NCBI RefSeq assembly: GCF_963678635.1
Contig: NC_087071.1
Coordinates: forward strand, 27,451,378 to 27,515,377
Source of the DNA: Symsagittifera roscoffensis
Taxonomy: Eukaryota > Xenacoelomorpha > Acoela > Convolutidae
Length of the DNA stretch: 64,000 bases
Direction of reading: 5' to 3'
Positions 36,896-49,100 of this stretch are shown here, piece by piece. The stretch's first letter is position 1, and each line of letters begins with the position of its first letter. The notes beneath the pieces were generated by a model that worked only from the letters and a program-made list of their open reading frames with translations, did not search any database and was not told where the DNA came from. A program made the translations under genes and the position numbers.

Positions 36896-37391
36896 GGTAA
36901 AAATTGAAATTAAAAAATTATAAGAACAAAACTAGAACAAAAATTAACCATTTTATGAATGTTTTCCCTTTTTTTCTATTCTTCATAGCACGATCATCTT
37001 CAATCATCTACAAAAAAAAACAAATTACAAAACAGAAAACTTATTATAATTTTAATTAATTGTTAATAAATAACAAATTACAAAAAATAAAGCAATAAAA
37101 AATACCCTCAAACAGCAGTAAATTGATAGATAAATTCTTTACCCATGTGCAGTAAACATTCTTAACAAGGAAATAAATTGATAATTTCAACTTCCCAAAA
37201 TTCTTAAAATTAATAGTTTAAAAGTAATAAATTCATAAAAATTGCAAATAAATTCAGAGCAGAAAAAACTGAGACGAATTGTTTAAACTAATAAATTCAA
37301 GTTTTAACTTTCACTGATAACAACTCTAACCAATTTTAACACGTTTCAAACTTTCCTTTAACCCGGTTGGAAAGGACTTATATAAGAATCC
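36896..37391 (+). repeat. LTR-like region of family E, copy E3, truncated
   Basis: Matches 30,951-31,442, including ACCCGGTTGG and the TATA box, then breaks off 10 bases after the TATA box, so the transcript start and polyadenylation signal are lost. Confidence 0.7.
37378..37386 (+). promoter_or_regulatory. TATA box of truncated family E LTR
   Basis: TTATATAAG, identical to the E2 copy. The downstream LTR part is missing. Confidence 0.5.
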
Positions 37392-37407
37392 ACAAACCGA
37401 TTTGCTG

Positions 37408-37445
37408 ATTATTTTGTCTGATAAAGCAAAATCAGACAAAATAAT
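37408..37445. repeat. Perfect 15-bp hairpin at fragment junction
   Basis: ATTATTTTGTCTGAT and its exact reverse complement are separated by 8 bases (AAAGCAAA). The right arm belongs to the envelope sequence (same as 27,735 onward); the left arm is a copied-back version placed where the LTR of E3 ends. Confidence 0.9.
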
Positions 37446-38600
37446 TATGAATTTCGAAAAATTCACAATTTAGAAAGTAAACTGACACGTTTCCAAATTC
37501 ACCCAGGAACACAGGAAGAACACAAGAAGAACTGGTGGAAAAGTTAAGCCACAAGACAAAGATAGTACACGTTTACAGGAACTATCACTCATGAACAACA
37601 CTTATTTTGGCGCAATCTATTATGACATTCACCTAGACTTAAAAGTAGACTACACAAAAGAAGATCTATTCAAGAAATGTCTTGATCAGAACTTGAAACA
37701 TTACATCCTTTATGCGAACTTGAAAGAACACAAATTCTGCAATCACTTGCACTTGCAGTACTGAAAATTCTTTATGCAGGAATTCATTGACTACGAAGGA
37801 AACATACTATGTTATTACACTTGTACCTCAAAAGTATCACCCTTTTATGTTTTTGAAGACAAAAGCTGCTATAAACGAATCCCAATATTCTAAAAAAATA
37901 AAGTTCATTTTGTCGACACACTTTCATGCAGAACTTATTTTTGGGAGACATCCATCCCATGTGGATCAGAAAACAGCCACAATAATGTACAATTAAACCC
38001 TGAGGAAGATAAGTACTACCTTCTCACACCATACCCTACACTCATGCAACCATTAAAAAAGTTTTCACCAGAAAATATACAGTTTTTGCCCGAAATCGTA
38101 ACTTCGATTTACAATCGATCATCATATACTCTAAATCCGACATTCAACACCACATCCGTATTCATTAATTTCAAGAACTACTCACAAAATTGGACACAAT
38201 ACAACGACAATCCTTAGATCACAACTTACGATAACTTGCAGAAACTGCAGGATTTTCAGACATCTACGCACAAAACTACAGCGGATATTTTCAAGACATC
38301 AAAGACTACGTTTATTTTAATGGTGAAAAATACAGACCACAAGATTTGTCACCAATAAATACTTTTATAGTTTTGTGAATTTGAAAAACGCACTTCATGC
38401 CTTTCTAGGATGGCACTTTTACATCTTAGGAAGATTGACTATATTATACGCAAATTTAAAGTTTTTTGCATTTTCTTTTCTTTACTAAAAAGAATATACA
38501 AAACATGCGCAATACATACACAAGTAAACAATCAAGCAAGCATAGCACGCATTTTTTTGCAGGATTTTTTGGAATTTTCTCTACATCTATTAAAAAAATA
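37425..38600 (+). pseudogene. Envelope-like gene, copy E4, broken
   Basis: Nearly identical to 27,730-28,905 (same stops, same indels), so E2 and E4 derive from one already broken copy by duplication. It carries the same CYKRIPIF and YYLLTP landmarks and lacks the 5' half of the gene. Confidence 0.65.
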
Positions 38601-38925
38601 ATTTTAGACGCTCAAATAAAATAATAGAATACCAAACTATCAACAACACGGAAGACATATGAAATTTCACAAAACAACACGAATACAACGCCTACTGCAC
38701 ACCGATTACAAACCATAAATCATAACCATCTTTTATCCTTAGTAACACCAAATTTCAGAAAGAAGTCCTGACAGAACACATCTCTTCAAGACCTATTTAC
38801 CCACAAATCCCGATTCAACACATTCTAACCCAACAATCTAACATAGGAGACAAGTATGAACAAATCATAGAACAACCACACACCACAAACCTTCGTTCTC
38901 AGAACAACCATCTTTTTAGCCCACG

Positions 38926-39993
38926 ATGAGCCGCCAAGTTGGATCACTCCATCGCTCAATTTCCTACCCAGCCAACCTTCAAAGCAAGCCTCCCATCATA
39001 CCTGTTTTTGCTTTCTTCCCAGCTGAATCACTTCATGCTAACACTTCAGCCAGCATGGATTCAGATACTAATTCCAACTATTTTCAGATTCAGATACTAT
39101 TTCCTTTTTTCATAACTCAGACATCGAAACCCCTGACGAATTTGCCTCATACCACATTTCCATCTCATCCACAATCAGCCCAATCATTCGTTAATCATCC
39201 ACTTCACACTAACACCAAAGAATTTCTTCAAATATGTTTACACTTTTTAACTCAAAACACCTACTTTCATTCAGACCCAATCGATAACCACCCTCATTAT
39301 GTAAATGAACACGTATTATACCCAACACTTTCATGGACATCATTTTTTCACTTTACTAATACACTGTCATTACCACTAGATAACACCCCATATGATAATG
39401 ATCATTGCAGCACTCAACTCTACCATCTAACAACAGCTCTAACTCCAAAACAATTTTACTCAAATCGGATATCAACAGTCACTTATCAGATTAACCGAAC
39501 CTATAGCTAACGAGTTTTCCATCGATCATATCATCGATATCAAAAGGGCAAACCAAGACACCTTCTTAGATAGTGATAAATTTAATAACCCACAACTAAC
39601 AGAAAGCGTTTTCACCCTCAATAGCCTAGATAAAAAATACGACCACGTCATTTCAGCAGCACTCCGTATCATCCAAGCTTATGATTCCTACTTTAACAAA
39701 TTAAAACATTTTTTCACCAGCTTTTCATTTCCTCGCACCCAAAGAACGTGGTTTGCACTGTTACCACGACGTCATGTTACAAAGTAAGCAAACGCACACT
39801 TACACTTACTATAAATTCATCCATTATCATAACACTCAAAATACACCATCACGACAAATTCATCATAGATTTCAATATATTAACTCCGAATAAATCTCAC
39901 CATTCTTACTTAACTTCACTTATTGTAATAAAGCTACTAACCTCCAAGGCATCCGAAGTTATGATCCCATCACTCAGATTTATATATTACTAA
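38926..39993 (+). pseudogene. Unrecognised post-envelope ORF4, copy E4, with internal deletion
   Basis: Starts with the same ATG context as the other two copies, but lacks the Ser/Thr/Pro-rich repeat block (about 29,400-29,805 in E2). This makes one uninterrupted frame of 194 codons (38,926-39,510) spanning both ends. The rest of the ORF follows in another frame to about 39,993, where an abrupt junction leads into the LTR. It also differs by substitutions and short insertions (for example near 39,285), so it is the most diverged of the three. Confidence 0.5.
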
Positions 39994-40430
39994 ACACCTC
40001 AAACCACAACCTAATAGCATGACAAAGAAAAGAAAACCCACGGTAGCCAAACCCGATTAAAACCAGCATAAAACTGGATAAATTATTCATTTAAAGACTA
40101 ATTTCATGTGTAAACACAAACGAATAAAACACAAAAAAGCCAAAAGACAAACCCAAACCAAACGATTTGATTTGTGAGAAAATGACACAACCAAATCAAA
40201 AAGGACAAAACCAGTAACAGAAGAGGCACAAAAAGTTGAACACAAAAAAAATACCCTTCAAAAAAGAGAGCCTGAAAATATACTCCACTCCTGGCCTAAC
40301 CCACCACAGAAGACGTCCTGAGCATGCTATATAGCCTGCCTAACCCACCGTGCTACAGCGACGCTTTGTGATCACACTCTTATTTTTGACAAGAGTTGCT
40401 CATGGATGAGTGACTCTTAAAAATAACCGA
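39994..40430 (+). repeat. LTR-like region of family E, 3' part, copy E4
   Basis: Begins at AAACACCTCAAACC, corresponding to the sequence just downstream of the TATA box in E2, and keeps AATAAA near 40,123. U3 and TATA box are missing. Confidence 0.6.
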
Positions 40431-42655
40431 ACTAAAACAAAAACGCTTTTGTGATAACTACTAATACAAGATCATAGCTAAAAACGAAATTTACAAAGAT
40501 TTGTATATGTAAATGTTACAATGCAGTATATAGATTTCATGCAGCCCAAAGACGAGCAGCAAGGAAGTTGAAAACCCAATCTTACTCCAACTACGGAATG
40601 GCAAATACACCCGATTTGCTGCCTACAGTCACTACACTCAAAAAATTTAAATCGCAGCAAAGGAAACCCATTGGAACTGACCAATGGCAATCTTGATGTT
40701 GTGTATACGTACAGATCCTAGTCACTAGGCTTTTCACTCTAAATTCAAGCTTCATACTACATCCGACGACTCTTACTCGTGTAGATCCAGATAACCGGAT
40801 AACAACGATTCTTCTAATCAAAAGAAAGCAAATGCTCGCAACTTCTAAAAGAAGAACCACACCATCCATCCTCTACTGCAATAGAACATTAGAAAACTTA
40901 AAATCTCTAAACCCCGGATGGGTGGAACCATATCTAAACTAGAATTTATTATTGATTATTATTATGATATTTTAATCCTATAAAAATATTAAACACTAAC
41001 CAATCATACTCCATCAAATTAACAACCTATTTACTTAGAATACAGTTGTTCTCATTCTGGAACTAACTCGCGCAAACTGGTGTACACTAGATCTATTGAG
41101 ACTAGTAGATATAAGAGTAAGATTATTATTGGTATTAGACTAAGAAGTTGCACGAAACTATCCGGCCTGAAATAAGATAGCGTGACGAGCAGACGGTGTA
41201 CCTTATCTGAAATTACTCTATGTGTATTACCAAAAGGTCTTAACTCATATTGTTCTTTTTGTCTTGAAGGAACTTTTACTATTTTGCGTGCTGTATTAAC
41301 CTTCACATACATCATTGAAGCTTTTAGAGTTAAAGACATCGAATTACTTCAAAAATCATTTGAGATCACAAATTTTTGACAATTTGACGATTACTTTTGT
41401 CAGAACTTGAAGTTGGTGAATCACAAAACAACACGTTGGTAAACTACGTTTTTTCAAATTGGAAAACGAATTTCGCCAGCGATTTCTTTAGAAAATGCGG
41501 AGTATACTTGCAATGGATACAGCTGTTTCGAAAACAATAAAGGTTTCACAAAAACAATTTAAAAATTTCGCAACAAGGAGGTAACCGGTGAAAATGTAAG
41601 ACAATAAGTGGATAAATATAAATTTTTGGCGGATATCGAAAAAAGATTTGAGTTTGTGTTCTTGTGATCAGAACATTGCGATGACTCGTGCTTCCAAACC
41701 GTTTAACTGCTTCCAAACAGTCGCGACTAAGATTTTGGACATCCGTGACTATTGCGAACAAAATTCATTGTTTTCCGACATTCAAGACAAATAAGATACG
41801 GCGACAATTATTGCAAAGAGTAAAAAAATTGTCAGTGCGAGAAGCAAGACCAAAGACTCAAAGAATGGTTCGCTGCCGGAATTAACGAAGCCAGAGTGAC
41901 CGCAACCGAATAAATGAATAGCAAAAACTCAATGCTCAAAACTTTTTGTCCTTGAGTTGGAACGTGCAAAATTAAACGGTAGCTGAAGTAGCACACAGTG
42001 TTTCTACCGCACTGATACATTTTTTTGTTCATTTTTTTCAAAATTTTTAGTTACTTTTATACAATGAGCATGTAAATTTAGTGGAAAAAAGCAAAATAAG
42101 TGCTAATTAATAACCCTAATTTTGTCCCTGGCAGATTTTTCCGTTTTTTTTATAACGAAAAATATGGAACCAGTTCTAAACTAGTTTTTATAAACCAACT
42201 ATTTTATTGGTAAAACTATCTTTCTAAAATTTCACTAACTAACCAATAATATTCCATCACCAACATTGAAATTTATTGGAAAATGCTGAAACTAATTGTA
42301 GTTTCAGCACCAGAACAATTTCAATAAAACTCAGACTAGAGTCGTTCTCCTTCTGGATAAAATCCAAGAACTAACTCGCAAAAACCAGTGTACCGTAGAT
42401 CTATTGAGAAAAGGAGTTATAAGAGTAAGATTAAGCTTAGTATTAGTATAAGAAATTACCCGAATCTCTCCGGCCGAAAATATGATAGCGTGATGAACAG
42501 ACGGTGTACATTTTTTGTAATTACCCTATGAGTACGAACAAAGTTCACACTTCATCTGGTGCGACCAAAAGTCCCAATCATACCTTAACTAACCTAGATT
42601 TAAGAAAGTAGAATTAGAAAAAGACCATAGTAAAAATTGCAAAATTTTAGATGGA
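40431..42655 (+). other. Family E leader region, copy E4
   Basis: This matches 32,041-33,215 to about 41,495 with small deletions, then continues with unmatched sequence. A diverged second copy of the leader segment lies at 42,335-42,520 (landmarks GTGTACCGTAGATCTATTGAG and CGGCCGAAAAT). Only broken short frames are present. It is probably the element's 5' leader ahead of gag. Confidence 0.45.
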
Positions 42656-45600
42656 ATGGACAATTTAAAAGAAATGGCTCTACGTCTCAAAAAACCTACG
42701 TCAGTATTTCAAACAAAACATGAAAAACCAAGTAATGAACAAAGACCGAGATCACGGCTTGAACAACGACTGAATGACAGACCAATCTATTACATGATAG
42801 CGCGACGAAAACGGCAAAAAAGTTTGTATTCAGAATCCTCTATTCAATAGATTCAATTTTCCACTTATTGACATGAATTTTGTTTGAAGATTTCTTCTTC
42901 AAAAACCTCGAAAACCTACTTGCTGCTTTGTAGCCAAATTAATTAACATTAATAACGACTGATAAAAAACACATGAGTCGCTCCTTTCAAATTCTGCAGT
43001 ACATTAAGGTGGAAAAACGTTTGTAAATAAAATAGTGTATTGAATATGAAATGTACAAAAATTAGTTAGTAGAAAACTTTAATCTTATTGTTTTTCACAA
43101 ATCAAACCCCTAGGTACGATTCAAACCCCTAGCTTTTTCTTATAATGAAACTTACTCATGAGAAAGTAAAAATTATTCAAACGAATTCATATACTCTCTC
43201 TCAAACTCGTCATCTCGACAATCTATGCCTCAAGTTAAGATAACGACACAAAAACCGTCAGAACTAACAATTTAAAAAAAAATTATAGCTTCCAAACTTT
43301 GCATCCATCATCCTATATCTTATGTCTAGAAAAAATTTAGACAGTAAGAAAAAAATACTAAACAACTGTTTAATAAAAGACGAAAGATACGATCTAACAA
43401 TTACACGAACTAAACAAACAAAAATATATTTTAGATCAAAAAGGCGAATAAGAAAAATACAATAATAATCAGATAAAAACATTATAAAAAAGAGATTTTC
43501 AAAAGCACAAAACGCAGATTCGCAATCAGAAAGAATAACAATACTAGAAATTCCAAACCTAAAAGACTCAAAAGATGAATATAACTTTAAAATTTTTTTC
43601 TAACATTAAATCTACGTCACCATCATCAATGAAGAGTAAACGCAGAAATAAAAAATTGCATTTTTGAAAACCGGTACGTCTATATACTTAGAATCAGCCA
43701 ATAAGACATAATGAAAGTTACACATTAACAGACTAAAGATGCAAAAATGATTCAATACGCCAAAAATTTAGACGATGACTCAATACTCCCCTTTTTCAAC
43801 CATCCACAAATTTATTGATAGCAATCGAGGTCTTGTAAAATTTTATTATAGTTTATTCGCAAATATATTCGAAAAAAATAAATTGCTCATGCAAGCAGGA
43901 AATTCCCGACCTACAAATACTTGATCACTGTAAAAAAGGCATTTGTAATATCAATTCATATTACGGAAATTTTACTGCTACGGAAATAGTTTGAACTTAA
44001 CAATTATAAATACACAAGAAACGCTTAATTGATATAACAAAGAATCTTACACAACAAGATATTCAAACCCAATCACATTTATTAACGAGGAAAAAGTTGA
44101 AACCATACATACGACAACACCTAAGCCAATTCTCCTATTCATCATTCACTCTCAACACCACATACATAACACCCAATTCTCACAGACAACTATTCAATCA
44201 ACAGTAAGACCATCTGTTGACCCAAAACATTCACAAATGGACTATCAACCATATAGACCAATCACAAAAACACGACGATCAAAAACCCTCAAATAGGAAT
44301 AAATTATCAAATTACAATCACAATTTTTTGTGCAAATAAAAATATAAACAGACCAATAACGAAACCCTCCTTCAACGCAATCAAACAAGCACAAAAACAC
44401 AATTACAACCAACATATACCACAGCAAGTCCTTTGCTCAGTTTTTTCATTGATCAACAACTAACTACATCAGATCGTACTGATAATTACCCACTGTTTCA
44501 GCAAAAAAATATGACAAACAAACAATTCACAAGACGTCAACCACACTATTCAGAAGATGATTATTTTTTTAATCAAAACAAACATTATAGTAACACTCTA
44601 CGACATAACAACTGGAATAATGAACGACCAGATCCAATTTACCAACCAGATATTTTTGATACTTATACACACGCTGAACAAACACGTCAATCATATCAAC
44701 TCTTACCTAAAATACAGGCTATAACATCATACAGTAAAAATTTACAATTACAAAAACCCTATAATTACACAGGGTTACCAACCAAATCAAAAGCAAAATG
44801 AAATTCCATTACCATATTGTTTACAACCACATGAGGTTACAAATCCTCGACTTAAAAATTGTTCTCAAATAGCAAGTGCAATTGAATCACTTCAAATGAC
44901 TATGAATGTATACTTTTTGGATAGATCATCAAAATATTCAAGTCAAACACTCATGGTTTCCATATGAACAGACGCAGAGTACCCAGTAGAAGGTTATCTA
45001 CATGCCGTCACAGCAAACTCAATTTTAAATGAAGGACCAGAACCAGTAAAAGCACCACTCAACAAAAAATTGGATATATAGACGCCCAGCTCTAATCCAA
45101 ACCACACTTGATGGAGAAACCACACTTGAAACCCATAAACATTAAATCCCACCTGAAAAAACTCACACAAAACGTTTCAAAATTTTTTGACTCTGAAAGA
45201 ATTAAACAACACCAAAGAGTTCTATGCAACGAATTGCTCAGTTTCACCAATGAGATAAAAAATCAACTCGCAGTAAAAATTGAAACTTTTAGTTAGAAAA
45301 GCAATTTCTTATAATGTGCATAATTACAAAAATAAAAAATTAACAGAAGTTCTAAAGATGATTCTAACACTCCAACTACGCAAAATTGCATTAAAATAGA
45401 GAGCATCACATCCATCTACAACTCGGAAACTTGAATTACATTTTCAAAAGTTATTGGACAAACTAGAAGCTGAAATCACTATGAAATTAGAAAAAATTGA
45501 AAATCTAACACTACAATATATAAGCAATTTTCAGACAACAACTTCAAAATTAATAAAATCTATGACTCTGATAATGAATTAGCAGAAAAATTACCCAAAT

Positions 45601-46410
45601 GTTCAGTATCTGCGAAAAAAAACTGAAAAATTTGCCATCAAGGTAAGCCATTATTCAAATATAAGCAAATAGTGTCGTTGATGTGGACTTAGCATTGCTG
45701 AATGCAAACAAAAACAACAAGATAATCGAAATGAAGCATAAAAACATAGAGAACCAAACAAATCTTTTTACCAATACATGAAAAAGATCAAAATCTACTC
45801 AACAAAAGTTTTCAAAGTAACAACATTTCAGTAAAACTACTTCCAGAAAATTACAAGATTTATAGACAACATTCACCTCATCGAAATAATTTCCGCGGTA
45901 GACCCCCAAGAGGAGAAAAATCACAAAACTAATCACAAACCAGATAAAGCAGATCAAATGGTCATAACAACCAGTATCGAAATAATTCTTCAAGATTAAT
46001 TTCAAAAAGAAGCAATCACTCAAATTGTAATAGAAATCGTTCTCATTCAAATTCTAGAAACAGATAATATTCTAATGATCGTTCAAGAAGTTCATCATAC
46101 AACCAAAATCAAAATTATTCAAACAATAGAAACCGAAAATATTATAAGAAAAGGTCGCGAAAGTACTCGAAAAAAGACCATGTTATAACTATAATAAAAA
46201 AAAATCCCGTGATAATTCCAGGAATTGAAACAATAACTACTAAAATAGACAGAGAAACTAAAATAGACGGAGTTACCACATAAAAAGAAATTCACAAAGT
46301 CAAAACTACAGAAGTAGTACACCAAAACAACAAAGTTATATTAATCGAGAACAGTCAGAAGAAATTCAACCAGACCTTCCCGATATCGACAAAACAGAAA
46401 GTTTTGAATT
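42656..46410 (+). pseudogene. gag-like region of family E, broken
   Basis: Plus-strand frames give a basic stretch at 42,656-42,850, an Asn/Gln-rich stretch at 44,433-44,801, a helical stretch at 45,108-45,296, a Cys-rich remnant CR.CGLSIAEC at 45,672-45,707 that looks like a damaged zinc knuckle, and an Arg/Ser/Asn-rich tail to about 46,330. This order (basic, capsid-like, knuckle, basic) and its position between leader and protease fit Gag. Between about 42,850 and 44,400 only short broken pieces are seen. No capsid domain is recognised with certainty. Confidence 0.5.
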
Positions 46411-46719
46411 ATAGTTAAATCACATACATTGCGAAACCACAGATGACAAAAGTGAAGGAGAAAACACATTTTCAACAAACATGCCTCAATTTAATGAATA
46501 CGAAACACCAATAGATTGAAATAATAACCAAAACAATGCAAGAATTTTAGCCTCGAGGAACCTAAAAGTAATCAAAATCTAAGATCCTATAATCCAAAAG
46601 TTATTTAAAAAGTTTCAAGTACCCAAAATCTTATCTCAAAATACAACAAATAAAACACAATCACCAAAAACTAAAGACAATCCCACTTCCCTTAGAAAGT
46701 CCAAAAAACAAAGATTTTC

Positions 46720-47000
46720 AATCACTAGACTTAGAAACTGAGTTCCTAATTGATTCAGGAACAGTATCAAACATTATTAACATTCCCATACGGAATGAAA
46801 TTCAATCTCTTCCTCACAAACTAAAACCTTCAAAAAATCTAGTAAATTAGCAGCAGCACAAGGATCAAGCCTTGCAAATTATTGAAAAATTCAATTATAC
46901 TTGTTCCAACCCAAACAATGGATCAAAGTTAGCTTTCAAATATACCTTTGATACAAATATTCTAATTAACAGATATAAAACACAAAATTGTTGGAAAACC
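46720..47000 (+). pseudogene. Aspartic protease remnant, family E
   Basis: LETEFLIDSGTVSNIINIP (46,730-46,790) carries the catalytic DSG triplet of retroelement proteases, with the hydrophobic residues expected around it. The frame breaks soon after. Its place between the gag-like region and RT is as expected. Confidence 0.65.
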
Positions 47001-47990
47001 GCTTATCACATAATATATTTCCGCTGTACGCATCTGTAATAGTAAATAACAAATAAATGACAATTATTACAAGAATAAACAAACCATTTCAACATTTCTT
47101 TAAAGAGTTAACAAGCAACCCTCATTTTTCTCAAAATTTTACCCAATATATAATCAACAACGTACTCACTTGAAACCGTTATCAGTTAATATATATATAA
47201 CTTTTCTATAAGTCAAGTACATGAATACAATTAACAAAATAATCAAAATAAACAAAAACTAAATTAGGAACAAAATGAGGTACAAATAAACGAAAACTAA
47301 ATAAGGTAAAAACTAAAAAACAAAATCATAATTTCTTCAGACTAACAATTTCATCCTTTGAGTATACGAAAGATACAAGTTCAGACATAGTCTCCTTACA
47401 AGTATACAACAACTCACCGTATAAAACCTTACTAACTCTATTGGGATTATTAGGAAATTGCGAAACGAATGCTACAATTAGCCCGACAGAAAGAAGAGAG
47501 TTTCGAGCGAATAACATTTTCAAATACTCGCTGTTTGTCAATTGAAAAATCTTAACGAAGAGTTGTCTATTGATAAAGTTACAACCAAATCTGAACGAAA
47601 AATAGATTTTTTCACAAAAAACACCATATTTCAAACCTACATTCCAAATCTCAAAACATACAAATGAACTAAAAAAAGTTCTCTCAATGTTCAATTTTCA
47701 ACATTCTCAAATTAATCAACAAGATTTCGATCAAGTAGCAGAACTATTTTTCAAATACCCAAAGGTTTCTGCTACATCTAATTTTGATGTTGGAAAAATC
47801 GATTCACCATTACATCTCCATCATTAACTTGATGCAGTTTTCAAAAAGCAACGAGCAAGTAAACTACCAATTCACCTACAAATAAAGTTAACAGATTAAT
47901 AGATAATCTGGAACAATATGAAATCAAATCACAAGTAAATAAGAAGAACAATCAAAATTTTGTACTTTTTAAAATCCCGTTATCATTTTC
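47001..47990. other. Linker between protease and RT, decayed
   Basis: AT-rich, with no domain recognised. An unbroken minus-strand frame (47,326-47,694) is a chance shadow. By position it should correspond to the region N-terminal to RT. Confidence 0.4.
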
Positions 47991-49100
47991 GATAAAGATG
48001 AATCACTGAAAACTGTTTTAGACGCAAGATATCTCAATTCACTAGTTGATGTATCTTAATGTAATTGGTCCATAGAACCATTACGACAAAAGCAGATGGA
48101 CAGCACTATACCACTGTTGATATGAATACGCATATAATTAGATGCCGCTAGATGAGCAATCACAACGACTTACACAAATCCTAATTGGAAATCAACAAAA
48201 CGAATTTTATAGACTTTTCTATGGAAATTCTATAGAACCAGCAGCTTTTTCAGCCTTTATGAGCAAAAATCTCTGACCACTCACTCTTAGCAAAAACGTA
48301 TCACAAATTTGGACGATGTTTTTATTCGATTACAAACAAAACAAGAAATATTCAAGGTTATAGAAAAAAATCACAGAATCTTATTAAGCAAAACCATGAA
48401 AGCAGCCTCAGTTAAATCATCTATTTTTCTCACTCGTGTAAAATTCCTTGGACATATTATCGAAGATAAAACCATTACTCCTTTAAAATCACGAAAAGAT
48501 GCTATATTAAAACTTCAACCTCAATCGAATAAAAAGAAAATTCAAGATTTCCTGGGAATGATAAAATGTTTAACAAAACATCTTCATGGAATGCACTTAT
48601 ACTTAAAACCAGTTCATAATATTCTCAGACAACAAAATATCTTTGAATGGATGTTAGAACATCAAAAAAAAATTGTTGAAATAAAAATTCTCCTCACAGA
48701 ACAGATCTCAAACACAATTCCAGACCCAAATCAACAATTTTATGCCATATGCGACTCTTCAAATTTTTACAACTCTTTACAATCACATAAAGGTAGAAAC
48801 ATAATGAACATTTTACCACCAAATTCCAGAGTTTTCTTACATGCGAACTTAGACTATCTACACTTATGGGAGAATGTACAGCTCTAATATATACTCTCAG
48901 AGAGTATGAATTTTTAATCCTTGGATAAAATCATCCAACAGTTTTTTAGATCACAAACCAATAATTTTTCTATTTACACAAAAATCAAATCCAAACCATA
49001 CAGTTTATAGATCCCCCTTTATCTTAAAGAAATTTCATATAGTTTGAACCGCAGGAAAAAGCCTCGCTTTACCTGACATGTTTGGTCGAAGCACACCACC
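47991..49100 (+). pseudogene. Reverse transcriptase-RNase H, family E, broken
   Basis: RT landmarks in order: TVLDARYLNSLVD (48,010-48,047), YTTVDMNTH near 48,110, IGNQQNEF..LFYG..PAAFSAFMS (48,180-48,265), and NLDDVF (48,306-48,323) at the catalytic YxDD position. The open frame 48,309-48,887 continues with FLGHIIE, ITPLKSR and FLGM, typical of the Ty3/gypsy RT thumb, then RNase H with FYAICDSSNF (48,738-48,767). The RNase H end, TAGKSLALPDMFGRS, is at about 49,045-49,090. The YxDD Tyr is replaced by Asn (codon AAT), and frameshifts and stops abound before 48,300. It belongs to a Ty3/gypsy-like, envelope-associated lineage, not BEL/Pao as far as these motifs show. Confidence 0.8.
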
